Assembly (NCBI RefSeq): GCF_036711975.1
Contig: NC_091975.1
Location: 4,838,501-4,902,500, forward strand
DNA: 64,000 nt
Direction of reading: 5' to 3'
From: Onthophagus taurus
Taxonomy: Eukaryota; Arthropoda; Insecta; Coleoptera; Scarabaeidae
Position numbers and translations under genes: made by a program. Under the pieces are notes generated by a model, which saw only the letters and a program-made list of their open reading frames with translations, had not been told where the DNA came from and did no database searches. Positions 14,701-27,880 of this stretch are shown here, one piece after another. Each line of letters starts with the position of its first letter. Positions within the stretch are counted from its first letter, which is position 1.

Positions 14701-16425
14701 TGATTAATCCACTAGTTTTAGTTGGCGAACACATTAAATAATCTCCTTTAACAAAAAAAATCCATAGCTATCCAAAATGTTAATCAACAAACTGAAATGG
14801 ATCCCAGAAAATCGAAATATAAACAAACAATCCGCGTCACTAACAAATCATGACATTCTAAAGCTACAATAAAAAACACCTGCTACATATTTCCATTCTC
14901 TATCGAAACTTCGATTTCCATCTCTTTCTATCAATTACTCTTCAAATTGTAAACGAACCGCATCACTCTCGATGTCGATATCCATGAACATTCGAAAACT
15001 CAACTAAAATTAAAACAATCTCTCCAAAATTTAAATTGAAAAATTACACAAAACTTTTTTCGTTCATGACACAAATATTTCATTTTGATCTTTGATGTTT
15101 TATTAACTTAACCTATCTCAATTAATTTTATTAACTATAAAAAGGAAAAATAACTGATTCATTTTTATTTCAATTCCAATTTTCGTTTTTTTATGCATGG
15201 ACAAATTCTATATTTTTATAGTTGAAATATATATTGAATATTTATGCGGTGGTCAATTTTGTTTCCCGTTTTTCTCCTTAATCGACCGAGGGTTGGTGGG
15301 GCTGTGTATATTTTATCACCGGTAATCCCCCGGATTTGCTATTTAAAATAGCTGCAATAAAAATGAACGTGGGATAATATTTATTTCCAGCCGTTTTCAA
15401 TACTTTTCGATGATCGGCGAATACTACTAACACGTAAATTAAATAATAATATTTTCTATTTAATTTATTTCGATGTAGATTTTGTTATGGCTGTTTTAGT
15501 ACACTGTACAATAAATTTTTAAATCATAAACAAATTTAAACTCATTCAATATTGTAATTATAACTATTAATTAATATAAATTAAAACTATCAATTTTAAT
15601 TTAACAAAATGATAACGTTCTAAAAATTACTGAAAAGGTATTATTCGAGATTCAAACATGATTTTGATATCAAATTTAAACCAAAGTTACCCTTTTTAAG
15701 AATTTATATAGATATTAATATGTTTATAATTGAATTTATGAGAAATTAAATAAAATGTGGAACTCTACTTTATTCAAGCATGTTTAAAAAATCGATATAA
15801 TTCAAAAAATTACTGAAAGAGTATTCTTGGCGATTCAAAAATAATTTTCATATCGAATTGAAGCCAAAGTTATCCTTTTTAAGAATTTATATAGATATTA
15901 ATATGTTTATAATTGAATTTATGAGAAATTATATAAAATATCGAACATTGCTTTATTCCAGAATATTTTAAAAAAATCGATAGGATTCAAAACCACAATA
16001 ATACTTGAAGTCTCAAAAATATTTTTGATTTTGAATATTCAATATTTTTGACTAATTTAACTCAATTTATTTATGATTAATTGTTTCAGGTGTGTGAAAA
16101 ATGTGAAACTAGAAAATACCCAGTAGATGATCTCTTTTGGAGTGAGATTTCGCTTCAGCTGCCTCTGTTTCCATCCCATTTTTTAGAAGGTCGTTTAGTT
16201 CTTAGATGCGTAGCCGCGATTTCAGATATTTACCAAACCCATACGGAAATGAGGCTCGACAATACAAAAGATCCTATTCCGGAGAGAGGTAAGTCATTTC
16301 AAGTTTTATCGGCCAATATTAATTAAAATTTTTCAGTTACATTTCCGCACAACTCTTCTGTAGCGTTTTTCTCGCCAAAGACTTTTGTATCGATAATTGT
16401 GTTGTTAGCCCTAATATTCAGATAA
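2794..16425 (+). CDS. beat: Beaten-path (Beat) family Ig-domain cell-surface protein, six exons, 275 aa
   Basis: Exons: 2794-2851, 9601-9815, 9891-10023, 10080-10213, 16090-16288, 16337-16425; TAA at 16423-16425. Every junction is GT-AG and the phases agree (1,0,1,0,1), giving 828 nt. Residues 1-18 are a signal peptide (MTIFGAWSPLLFVLFLFC) encoded by a tiny first exon 6.7 kb upstream of the next. Ig domain 1 spans about 27-135, with Cys46 and Cys115, the family strings YTVKWYRGQHEFYRYTP (56-72) and RNVDFQLSGKFSCEVTT (103-119). Domain 2 (about 137-246) pairs Cys161 with Cys220; the usual core Trp is Phe173, and an extra Cys182/Cys185 pair lies at the exon 4/5 junction. The C-terminus is hydrophobic (262-274, TFVSIIVLLALIF) with almost no cytoplasmic tail, suggesting a GPI-anchor signal. 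In flies Beat proteins bind Side-family receptors to guide motor axons and synaptic partners. The subgroup (I-VII) is not resolved. Confidence 0.9.
4283..4486 (-). mobile_element. Possible 3' end of a non-LTR retrotransposon (LINE) with microsatellite tail
   Basis: On the minus strand 4486-4343 encodes a short open segment with EDIAKTKRGKQLKVEDTQDR followed by ETWRKGLSR. This resembles the DR-x-x-WR ending of the second ORF in several LINE clades. It then runs straight into an ATAGATAC/TATATAG microsatellite (4288-4349), as expected where a LINE 3' end carries a simple-repeat tail. Only the last ~50 codons are visible; no reverse transcriptase or endonuclease motif is present. The homology is from memory of family endings. 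Confidence 0.35.
4288..4349. repeat. AT-rich microsatellite (TATAGATA / ACATAGAT)
   Basis: About 60 bases of imperfect TATATAGATATACATAGATA-type repeats. It abuts the LINE-like fragment and may be its tail. Confidence 0.8.
8437..8822. repeat. Tandem palindromic repeat array (CTAGAACTAACACTAGACC units)
   Basis: Two nearly identical units of ~125 bp (8437-8560 and 8563-8690) plus a decayed third (about 8760-8822). Each unit is a long inverted repeat. The arm reads GCTAGTGTAGAACTAGAAC, then ACTAACACTAGACCGAGAAC, then CATTCGGATTTAGCCG. After a short centre (CACGTCT) the arm returns as its complement. Each single strand could fold into one long hairpin. There is no coding capacity. It resembles palindromic non-autonomous elements I recall as common in beetle genomes, but I cannot name one. 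Confidence 0.85.
11435..11973. mobile_element. MITE-like element with ~38-bp terminal inverted repeats
   Basis: The left end reads TAGTAGAAACCACGAGAGCT followed by GGCAGTGAGTCATCG. The right end, reverse-complemented, reads TAGTAGAAACCACGAGAGGT followed by GGCAGTGAATCATCG: two mismatches in about 35 bases. Both ends are flanked by TAT/TATA, which may be the target duplication. The ~540-bp body has no transposase ORF, so it is non-autonomous. The superfamily is not assigned; a TA-type duplication would suit Tc1/mariner. Confidence 0.75.
15625..15990. repeat. 183-bp tandem duplication in Beat intron 4
   Basis: Two adjacent copies begin with AATTACTGAAA at 15625 and 15808. Both contain the identical block CTTTTTAAGAATTTATATAG followed by ATATTAATATGTTTATAATT. 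The copies differ at scattered sites, so the duplication is not recent. No coding frame. Confidence 0.8.
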
Positions 16426-16615
16426 GTGAAGTGTTGCCAAAAAAAAATTAATTTTTCGTTATTGTTTCTTTTATATTAGAGGGTAATGTTAAATATAAGT
16501 AATCAAAAAATTATAAAATGGAGAAGTATGTAAGTTTGTATTATACGATTATAAAGCGAAATAATTAATAATAATTGTGATGTAAAAAAATACCAGAGAC
16601 TATACGACTAGTCAA

Positions 16616-16629
16616 AATAAAAAAATAAA
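16616..16629 (+). terminator. Candidate poly(A) signals of the Beat gene
   Basis: Two AATAAA hexamers at 16616-16621 and 16624-16629, about 190-200 bases after the stop codon, the first canonical signals downstream. Confidence 0.55.
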
Positions 16630-18180
16630 CGATGTTTTTAGTCTGTTTTATATTTATAGGTTTTGAAAAAATAAAAAAAACCGTATTTAGAACGGTACTT
16701 TTAGCCAATTATGTACTACATTTAGTGCACTTTCGGACAAATAAATGTTTAATTTTCATGTCAGGATCTTTTATTTTTACCCTTAACCCCCGAAGCGGTT
16801 AATATATTGCGATGAACAAAAAATATTAACTAGAAGTTGATTAAAAAGCGCTTGTCCAAAGCGAAAAATTTATTCGCTCCGCAACAAAAACCTCCGGACA
16901 TAGATTTTGGTCGACTCAACTCGCAAAATTAAACGTGAAATTTCGAACACTGTTTTTGAACATGACATACGCTTTGAAGGGATACGCGACGTATATTTCC
17001 TGTAGTGATAAATAGCTTGGTGATATTGCATACTTAAATTTGAACGAGTACAGGAATTTTTGCGCTCTGTAAATGATTAAATTCGTTAAGTGTAAATAAT
17101 TTATGAAGAGCTTTCAGTTAGTTCTTCAAAATGGATCTGTAGTTGAATCTGAGCGCCGTTGGAAATGGAAATTTCATAATCCAATTAGACTAACCCGAAT
17201 TCTCTCTCATCGTTTCACTCTGGTTCCCCGAGTGTATATAGAAAAATTGAACGGAACAGCATCTCGCCTAATTGCATCCTGAGATTGGAAAAGATTTTTC
17301 CGGATTGCGGTTCTCAAAAGACGGCACACGCCACACCAGACGAAAAGAGATGGCGAACGCAAATCGATTTTTCACAATGCGAAACGGCGAACAAATTACG
17401 CCCCGGTTCTTCCTCTCCTCTCGGCTTGTAAGTTTAATTAAGAAAAGTGGTTTCAGTTTCGAAAATGATGGCCATATTCTCGGGGTAAATTATAATTTCG
17501 TTTCTGCCGCGTCGCATTTTGGACGAATTCGAAATCATAAGCAGGGGAAGACATTTGTTTTCGCGGTTCCCAATAAATCCTGCGGATAATCCCAAGACGA
17601 CGACGGCGAATTCCAACTTCAATCATCAAGAAACCTCTTTATTTTTTTATCCTTTTCTAGTTAAGAACTTTCTCTTTTTCAAACTAAACCCGGCTTAGCC
17701 AACTTCTTATTGATCAAATAGAAAATCTTTTTTATAACTTTATTGTCATCCTAAATATGCAGTACTTGAAGGGGATATCCATGTAAATAATATTCGCATC
17801 GAGCTGACGACGACGAGAAAGAAAAACAAACTCCCATACGAATTCAATCTGGAATTCACTCTCTATATAAATTCCCCAATAACTCTCGTTGGGAATATCT
17901 AGAGAAGAACGAATTTCCTGGAATAACTTTCCTTTTGTTTTTGCATGAAGAAACCGACTCTGATCAACATACAAACTGCTTTGCATACCAAGAAATTCGC
18001 AAAGTTTTGTGGTTTCGAATTAAATTGGGGTAGAAATTCAGAAGATTTTCAAATACTACGTGACCTACTTTGTAAGAAATTAATACGAAATTAAATATTA
18101 TTTAGGTAAAGTGGAATTCCAGAAATTTTAGCATTTTTATTCACAATTTTCGGTTATTATAAATCTTTTTGGATTTTAAA

Positions 18181-18760
18181 TCGAAAAAAAAAAAATTTTT
18201 TCATATCAACCTTGGTTCTTAAGATATTTACCTCCAAGTATTAATTTTTGTAAAAAATGCCAAAATGGCACAATTTAAAGGGGAATATCTAAAGAATGAA
18301 AGCGAATACGATAAAATGTTATTCTTTATTATCAATTTTAAATTCATTTTTCTACCAGAAAACAATCTTAGAGTGTCTGAAAAACTCATCATAACGTATT
18401 CGGAGATACAAGTACATTACATTTTTATTTATTTTTTTGAATAGTGTTGATTAATAATCATTTTTAAAGCAGAACGTATGGGTTATTCGAATAGGAAAAT
18501 CAATTTTAAATCGAAAAAGAAGAACAACATTTTTTCATATTAACCTTAGTTCTTGAGATATTTACCTTGAAAGTATTAATTTTTGTAAAAAATGCCAACA
18601 TGGCATAATTTAAAGGGGAATATCTAAAGAATGAAAGCAAATACGATAAAATGTTATTCTTTATTATCGATTTTAAATCCATCTTTCTACTAGAAAACGA
18701 TCCTGGAGTGGCTGAGAAACTAACCCATCATAACGTATTCGGCGATGAACAAATAAAAGT
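18181..18760. repeat. 330-bp direct tandem duplication
   Basis: Copy 1 starts TCGAAAAA at 18181 and copy 2 starts TCGAAAAA at 18511. Both share TTTTTTCATAT, ATTAATTTTTGTAAAAAATG, AAAGGGGAATATCTAAAGAA and CATAACGTATTCGG in the same order. Identity looks near 85-90% by eye. Function unknown; it looks like a satellite-type monomer pair. Confidence 0.85.
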
Positions 18761-21573
18761 TAACCTCGTAAAACTAACATTGCAAGTCAAAGAGATTTTT
18801 AAATGGCAAAAGGAGATTCAAATCTTTTCATACACACCTTCATTTTTAACATTTTTGCCTTAAAATTTTAAAGTTAAAAAAAATCATATTATCGTGTGAA
18901 GAAATAAATCAATAATATACCAGGCTCTAATGATATCTCCATTTCTAAAGCTGCTATCGTATATTGTATCTGGCAGAGCTCATAAACAACTTGTAGAATT
19001 GCCAGATATATTTCACCACGTTACAACGTTGTGTGCAAACAATTTATCTAAACTCAGCAAAAATTATTAAAATATATCACCGTGTCCCTTACAATCTAGA
19101 TGTATTCATTCACCGGATTCCTAATGGATTCGAAATGAAATCGACAACGCGGAATGGGGAACCGTTAAAAACACAATTTAAAAACACAATCTCGAAGATT
19201 TATTTCGGCACTCAATATCAAAACAAACACGACGAAAAATAAATGTAGATGCAACAAATTTAAATGTTCTTTTGTACCCTCTTTTTGATCAAGGTTCAGA
19301 GGATAGAGCAGGCAATTGAGTTTAATTGAATTTGCAAACCAGAAAATTTTGGACGAAGATGTTGGTAATCCTTTCTGCGATTTTCTCTTTTCTTTACGTT
19401 TCTGTTTCTTGGCCCACCCTCGCATTTAAACAAAAAGGGGGCAGTATTTGCGTTGGCGACGCGAAATCCCTCGATACAATAGAAGTAAATCTACCCATTT
19501 CCGACGAAGTTACACCCCATTCGACGGGTCGTGAATCGGAGAAACCACGTATTTGAATACATTTAGAATTCGTATTTCTGTAGTACATTTCAAATTTCAT
19601 TTAATTTTTTTTTTAAATTATCTCGTGAAAGATAGGAAGTATTGTGTTTTGTCGCATTTACATCTGACAATCAATCCACGCGGTTAATTAAGTAAGGATT
19701 ACCAGAATGGCCGTATTCGAAACCAAATCGGCGAATCCTCGTTGTGTAACGGATTTGGTTGCTACTCAAGTGTTCAGGATGAAATGGTTCGCAAGTCGCC
19801 AAACAAACAGATTAACGAGCCATTATCATCAACGATTTAATTAAAAATTTATTCATTACAATACGTAAATATGTCAGGATATTTCAAAATTGTTATCGGG
19901 GAAAAAAGTTTTGTTGGCGTTAGGAAGAATTAACGAAGCAAATCCAATTTGCAGGTTTAGTCGGGATATGAATGATGGAAAAAACGGTTGGTTTAGTGAA
20001 CGATCCATTGCACATCAATGCGCCTCGTAAATTTCAATTAAGCAGCAGCGATTTTAAAGGCATTTGAATGGGTTGCTCCAGTTTACGTTATGAAGGCGAT
20101 TAGTACGACCGTTCGACACAAGGTTTTAATCGGTTACTGAGTTCTAAACGATAGAAACCTGTCGTTTGCACGACACAAAAAGGCCATCGTCGTGAAAAGA
20201 CCTCGAAGAACAAAAGCGTTAGTTTCAAAATCACCATTGGGATCGATGTCATTTCAATTTCACATTAGAATGGTAAACGTTATTAAAACAATTTAGACAT
20301 TCGATTAAATTTGTTTGTCTTTAAATCACAGCCGAATAATGTTGAGTAAATCGAAATGTGTTGTACTGATTCAAAGAAAACGAGGGTAAGATGTGCTGGT
20401 TTTAGGGACAAAAGGATCGCTTCCCTTTAATGACATTTCTTGTATCTAGTATCGGCCCAATATCGCAACCTATTTCGATCAAATAAACCCTCCCACGGCA
20501 GAGAAGAAGAAAACACTCTCACCCCCGGTTTTCCTATAAGAACAAATTAATTTCGTCGGTGTTGGTGTGCCCACGCCAGCCCGAACAATATCGTCGAAGA
20601 TCTATCCCCAGAATCGCAACGCCATTAGCCGGAACAGAAAAGGTAATTCGACCCTGGCTTTTCTCTGCTGAAAATCCGCTGCCAGCTCAATATGTTCTGT
20701 TCTAGGTTCGTACGGCCGTCCCGCAAATTGACTTTGCCATGGATAGCATTAATTATAGTTGCCTGGGAGTTAGTGGCTCGAATCGAAAACTATTTTTAAC
20801 CTTCGCTTCATCAAAGCCGACCCTCCTTTTGTGCACTTACTCGAATAACGATATTGATTCATTTTTGAAAATTGATCTTCTTTCGAAAATCCAAAAAAAT
20901 TATAAATAGGTACAGATAAATCAAAAGCCATTATTGAAATTTGTTGATATATATTTCATGATGAAATTATAAGATTATAAATTATTAAATTTGTAACGGG
21001 TGTGACATTGTGATGTAACGGGTGTGACGCTATCTTGATTTGATTTCTCTTAATCTACTTATAATTAAATTATAACTGAATCTACTAATAAGTATGTCGA
21101 TTATCATTAAATTAAAATAAATTATGATTACACAGATGATGATGAGACAGTTACGTTCTGTTGATAAGTGAAAATGGAAGTTTAGTAGGTTAGTACGAGA
21201 ATCGTTTTGTTGTTAAGCCCCCGGAGGGTCTTAAGTTGACCCTTTCCCGGTGTTCCTCCAACGAGACACACGCGTTTCAAGCTCGGGAAAACCTCCGGAT
21301 CCGGCCTCGAGGACATAATCAAGATGGATAATTGAATTTAATTCCCTGCTCGAATTTTTGGGATTTGCATGGAATTTACTTATAATTGCATTATGTTCCC
21401 GAAACGGGTCGCAAGCGGAAAAGCGAAATTGTCAGCTGAGGCCACCTAATCCCTACAGTTAATCCGACGACTTTATTTATAAAGCGAAAATTGGTTTTTA
21501 TGTTTAATTTTGTTTGAAAATGTTTTTATAATACCAACTTGAAATGTAATCTTAATGATGTAATTATAATAGT

Positions 21574-21640
21574 TATATCGGTTAAATGTTACTTTGAAAT
21601 AACGACGTCCTTTGTATGGACTAATAATTTAACCGATATA
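21574..21640. repeat. 14-bp inverted repeat (hairpin)
   Basis: TATATCGGTTAAAT (21574-21587) is exactly repeated in reverse complement at 21627-21640, with a 39-base loop. No further ORF or element ends nearby. It could be a relic of a small foldback element. Confidence 0.7.
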
Positions 21641-24600
21641 GAAGCGTTTATCTAGCGAATGTTCGACCGTTATAGGTGGCGCATAAACTCATTACAGGCG
21701 CAAACTAGACGCGCGGGGTACATTGTGTCCTCCGATCTCCAGCCGGCGGAATTGGTTATTCATTAAATTAATTAACGTTAAGTTGAGTTAGTTCGGGTGG
21801 AAACTCCGTGTCCATAATTTCCGTCCCGTGTGGATGTTTATGGGAGCGCTATGTATTTATTACACTCTCTGGCTTTCTATGTTCACAATACTATACCGTA
21901 AATTGACTTACACCTAAACTTGAAATTATGTCAAGTTTAACTATAATTAAACATAAAAATAATTGGGGTTAAGTTAAATTGCAGGTTACATAAGTTTTGA
22001 TAATAACAAAACCGGGTGTTAATATACTTTATAGTAAATTATTTTTTATTGCCGCCCATTAAAAGCGCTGCGCCAAAATGCGGAGGAAAAAGAATGATGC
22101 CCGTCCACATCGTGAGAGGTGGAGGGAATTGCACATTTCCATCTCTTCCATTCGCCTCATTGCGGCCATTTTTTACAACAACCAACGAGATTCTGGACTC
22201 TGGATTGAAGCCAAGTTGATTTTCTGTGAGGATGAAAACCCGAGAGCACATTTTATAAATTCCTCTTTACCCTAAAGAATTAATTTTTTACTTTTAAAAC
22301 ATTTAAGCTTCATATATTATAAATAACTTGAATTTAATTCTGCAAACTCAAGCTTTGATTTAGATTTAAAAATTTTATTAAGAACGAAATAAACTAATTA
22401 TCAACGTGACTTTTCACTACGACAAAGTTCGGTCTAATTAAACTCTTTCGCGCTCGTTATCCTTCGCGAAATAATAACTTTTGTTATTCAAACGAAATCC
22501 AAAAGTCTCGGGTCCGTGACTGCGTCTCCCCTTTTTGTTTTCACTTCTGTCCTCTCTTTTGCAGGTGTCCGTTTTGTTTTTATTTCTCTTCCTTTTCCGT
22601 TCCTTCTCACACCCTGGAAAACTTCGCGTAATAAAACTCGCACAAAAGGCGGGGGTGGCAAGGAAAAAATTCGTCTTCGCGAAAATTACCCTTTCCTTTT
22701 TCCTGGGTCCAGCCCTGCGACTTAACAACTTGTTACAAAATGGAAATTAGATTATAATACGGCCGCGTTTGCATATTCAACTAAACGGAACCCTTAATCT
22801 CCTCCATTCCCCGTCCAACCCTCAAAACCCCATTTTCCCTACGGGTGCGTTCTGCATTGTCACTGAATGCGAGTTTAATTTCAGAAATCGATGATCAACA
22901 TTTTAAATAATATAAATAAATCTAAATTAAAGTTTATGGTTTGCAATTCATCTCATTCGGGAGGTTTCGACACAAGGGGACTACAAGAATACAAAGAGCA
23001 GTCCTGGAAACCCGTGGTCTTGTTAAATATTAACATGGCAGTGATAGAAGGAGAAACAGAATAGGGTCTGGTCATGCAAGAGAGATTTTTAGCGAGATTT
23101 CTTTTACTATGGATTGTTCACACTGAATCTAAATCATTGCGATTTTAATTTAATAAAACTAAAACAATTTAGATGTTGCTTAAGAATATTTAATCCCAAA
23201 TCTTCTAATTTTAACTAACTTTCTACATTTTCTCAACAAAACTGAGCAAAAATTTGAAGTTAACCCACCAGTATGACCACAGCTTCGGCTTACTTCAACT
23301 TGTACGTCCACCTGGACGGTGGACATTAAATTTTCAAAGGAATCCATTAAAAATTCATAGACGTACGGCGAAAATTATCCTACGAAGGTCTCCGAAAGTG
23401 GCATTACCGGTACGGCCACGAAGGGGGGCTAACGACCAAACGGGGGGCCGTTGATGTGTATCTTTTAAGCCGGGCAGTTCGTTTCCGCCGTCGGACCGTC
23501 ATCCTGAATCCGAATTCCGGGCCACGGAGTAAAACTAAACATAAATAGCTTGTTTTTGTGCCCCCCTTTTCCTCGACCTGAATGAATGCCTCTCCGATGG
23601 AGGAAGAGAAACATTTGTCCCTACGCTTTCTGTGATATAACGGATACTTTCTAGGTTTTTCTTTCTTTCGGAGAAAAAAATTTTTTTGTTTATGTTGTAG
23701 GAAACAGGAAGTGGGGATTCTTTTGTGAGAATAGAAAGCTAAAATTATACCTCCTCTCTGTGTTTTCGGCATGTTTTTCTTTTTATTCTTTGTTATACTT
23801 TTGTTATACAATGATATGCTTCATATTGTAATATCAAATATATTTAAAATTTATTTGGAATAGAGTGGAGTGCTTTAACGTCAATATCACGCTCAGGAAA
23901 TCCTTCTGTTGTGGGGGGATTCGCATTGCAGTTGCAGTACAGTAACCCTTTGTTGCTGTCAGTTCGAGTTGGTGATGTGTTGCAGTTCGTCGAGCAAAAT
24001 GACTAGTCGCATGTTGCTCGACTGTCGGTCTATCCGAAAACCTCGACAATTCCGTGATGCACAACGCTATACCAGTGAGATCGTAACGGTTATTTATAGG
24101 GGGCAGTAATTGCTGGCGGAAGAAAAAGTATCCGCCACTGTTATGTTCGAACGTTGCCGAAACGAACGCACGTGTTTGCCCTAAAGTTGTTTTCGATTTT
24201 ACATCGCACACAGTGAAACAGTCGAAATTGTAACACAAACTAAAACAAACTTATAATATTTGTTTAAACCATAAAAAGTAAAACGTTCATTAAATAAAAT
24301 TGAAAGAGAATTTTCGGTGAAGTACTTTACCCCTCACGAAGTGGCACGAAAGTTTTAGACGTTTTAGCTTTCGCGTTATAAAACCCCGTCAAAATCGGCG
24401 GGGTGGTTGGGGGGCGTAGCCCTTATATGCAATATATTAAATCGTAAACGGGAAACAATATAAGCAGCCGTGGCAAAGTCCTGCGGGCAAAATTCAATTC
24501 TCGTAGCCGATATTTGAAATACGAACTTATTTACTTGGTAGTAAATGGCCGTGGATTTTCTGATCGTAAATTCCTGGATGTAAACCGCTTTATCGCGCAG

Positions 24601-27600
24601 CATCTAGCCCCACCAGGTTTTATGGCGAAATGCTGGCGAAACCGTCGCAACGTCGACGTCTCTCGGTCGTTTCTAAATTTCTGTCTGTTATATTACACAT
24701 TTTCATATTTATAAAGAATACTAAAAGTACATTGTGCTGCGTGGTAAATAATTCCATTGTCTTGTCAAGCTTTCATGACATTTAAACAGACATATATAAT
24801 TTTTTTTTCAAAGTATGTTATTTTCAACTGAAAATATTATATGGAAATAAACGGTTTATCAAATAAAGGAAACAAATTGGCATAATTCTTGATAATACTA
24901 CATTTTTGACTCATTTTGTTGTGTGTTTTTTAGTTTCACTTATTGTAACGAAGTCGTAGTCAAACGCAGAAATGTAGATAATTCTTTATCAACTTTAACT
25001 ACAATCATAGAAACAGATTGGGTTGGGACCAAACATTCACTCACATTGCGTTCGCTGTTTGATGCGTTTGTTCCATTCTGGCATTTCGTAATGTTGTTTC
25101 TGCCATTACTTCTCGATCGATCGAGTGAGTATTTGTTTCATTATTCAACAGAAACCACGATTAACAGTACACTTTGTGCAAGTTAATCAACTTATTAATA
25201 GCGTATAAAGTTTCATCTTATTGTTCTTGTTTAACTTTATACTAAAAGAACAAAACTTAAAATGAATAGTAGCAATATTTAACCCAAATAGAAAAGAGCG
25301 GTTTTTATCGAACTGCAACTAAAGTTAATTTCATCAGCTCTAAATTAAGAGAGTTCTACAATTTCAAATTTAAATTTATATTAAATTTTGCATTATTTCA
25401 AAACAAATCCATTCGAATAGAGAATCTCGTCGAATAAATCATAATGTAATTTGACCTCCTAATATTGGCTTGTATATGCTGTCTCTGCGAAACGCAACTA
25501 AGGGCTTTGCATAAATTACCGTGTAAGGACATCTGTCAAGCTGTATCAATATCGCTGGGATATCCGTTTGGCATGATCCTGACAATAATTGCCTTAGATA
25601 TGATGAAAGATGGATTTGGACGTGGCCCCTGTTATATCCTAAACAATCTTAGTTCTCAGTCTGTAAAGCTCTTCGATTGATTGAACTGATGAATTCGAAG
25701 ATATTTTATTGCATTGGGATAAAAGCATAAAAGGTTTTATACCTAACTATAAAAATATACGATTTATGTATTTTTGAGATTTTTTGTTTTAAATTAATTT
25801 AATTAAATCGATTTCTTTGAAGCATTTCTGTTTTGATGGCTTATATTGTTTCTTCTTTTATAACCAACTAGTTTAACAAACTTTAAGATGTAAACTCCAC
25901 TTCATTACATCGGCATTATACGGTGTGATTAATAATTAAACTTCCGCCTCAGTTAGTCCTTCGCATTGGCCCCCGGCGAGCAGTTAAACAGTTATGGCGC
26001 ATCAGAAGGAGGGTGTGTTTAGTTTATTATTACCATAATGGATTTATTTTCAAACTTAATTTCATCAGGTAAAAAGAAAAATTAAATTAATCACCAAAGC
26101 GTAATAAATTTGGTAATTTTGGTGTTATCGCTTTGAATATCAAATTATATTTAATTTTTTTTTTGGGTTCGTTTACCCTGCGGAGTTTTCAACCCCTATT
26201 GTTATATTTTCAATTACACGTATCATTCGGTTTAATTAAGGTGGGTGAGTTGGATGAATATGTAAATGCCCACACGGGATTATAATTATAAGTTTCACAT
26301 TGTCATGCAAAACTGTTGGGAAAGACACCGAGACACATTAGGGTGTGGTTAATTATTTTGACCCAACCCAACTTTTTTAAACATGAAATTTTTGTGAAAG
26401 TGGTTTTTAATCAATTATAAAGTTGGGTTTAGGGATTATAATATGTCAATTCAATGAGAAACGTTCGCCGTTTAGGGAATTACCTCGATCGAAATTGTTT
26501 ACATAACAAGGAAACTTGGTGGCGTCCCAAAGTCCGGGGCTTTCACCGGATCCTCTACCAATTGATACGGTCGACATGATCCGTCAGGACAAAGCCTGCG
26601 GTCAATCAGAGGGGTAAAACTCCCTCCGAACGATTGTTTCATTCCTATTCGATTTCTCTTATTCGTTCCCAACCATTATTCTCGTCGCACAAAAAATTTT
26701 TTCTTGAGGCGAACAAGAAAAGGCCTGTAATTATCCGTTAGGTTCTGCCGAAAAGAGACACGGATGCCACCCTATTAACCCCCCGGTTGGTGACTTAATT
26801 TTATTACCCCCGAGGTGGCAACGAGAGCGTTCGTCTTAATAAATTTTGGTGCTTTTCACTTAGATGCGGCCGTTTCGAGTGACTGCTTCGGCCGTAAGGT
26901 ATAATTTTCGTTTTTGCCAAAAGAGGGGAAAACAAGTCATATCCCTTGAAAAGCTGACGGGTTCTTAATTAAGTTCAATTTCGATATAAGCAAGAAACCG
27001 AGGTTCTCTCAAAGCGAACATCTCATTTAAATAGTTAATGTTGCTTTGAAATTGAAACAAAAAATAAAAAGATATAAATATTATTTAATTAATATCATGA
27101 GTCAAAAGTATAAATTGTTCAACGTCGGTCGATGAATAATAACTGTAATAATTGCTTGCAAATATAGGCACCTGTTCAATTAAATATGCGGGGTGATATT
27201 TTTAGCGCAATTTTCGATAAATTGTCGCCGTATATCTCGGTTACAACCCCTTACTCAGATATATTTCACGTGAAACGGACGTCGCACATAAATAATTTAT
27301 CGCTAGTTTTACGTTTTTGGGGCCTCACCCGTCGACGAGGCCTACATTTCCACCACGCGCCGCCGTCGAAATTATTAATACGCGTTCAATAATTCGGCCC
27401 GTCGGCCATTAATTAGTTTCGTAAATTTATACACATTCCGTATTCGTCGCGAACCTAGCCCCGTTTATGGGCCATTATTCAAAATTAAGCCGAAATTAAT
27501 CTAGTAAATCAACCTCGAACCGAATGCACGGTGCCTCATCCAGCCAAAAGCGAAGTGAAACGATTCAAATACTCGCCCAGTCTCGATTATTATCTAACGA

Positions 27601-27880
27601 CAGATTTCCAAAACCCCTCGACAGTCTCGCTAAAATAGTATTATTATTCTACGTTTAATTGGTTCGGTTGCAAATAGATAGCATACCATAGTTTCCGATT
27701 TTAACATTAACAGCAATTATTCGATTTTAACCGAAATTTATCGATTATGAAATTAATAACCAATTAATTCACTAATTATTGTTATATTATTATTCATAGC
27801 TTTCACATAATTGTCTAATTCGTTTTATAATAATATTTTTAATAAATCATAAGAAATGGAAAATTCAATTTTCAAAATCA

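Larger units (their letters stand above)
10214..16089 (+). other. Intron 4 of the Beat gene (5.9 kb)
   Basis: The donor is GTG|GTAAGT at 10214 and the acceptor TTAATTGTTTCAG ends at 16089. It carries a 0.54-kb inverted-repeat element (11435-11973) and a tandem duplication (15625-15990). The open frames at 10854-11078, 12167-12484 and 13354-13596 show no motif and no paired splice sites that would insert them in frame. I regard them as chance. Confidence 0.75.

Noticed and set aside
23404-24238. Two minus-strand ORFs of 134-135 codons
   Set aside because: No motif, biased composition (runs of Lys/Phe), opposing frames are open too, and there are no plausible splice or poly(A) signals.
25465-25680. 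71-codon ORF with several cysteines
   Set aside because: It starts at a non-ATG codon and no domain is recognised. LINE-like readings in other frames are broken and unconvincing.
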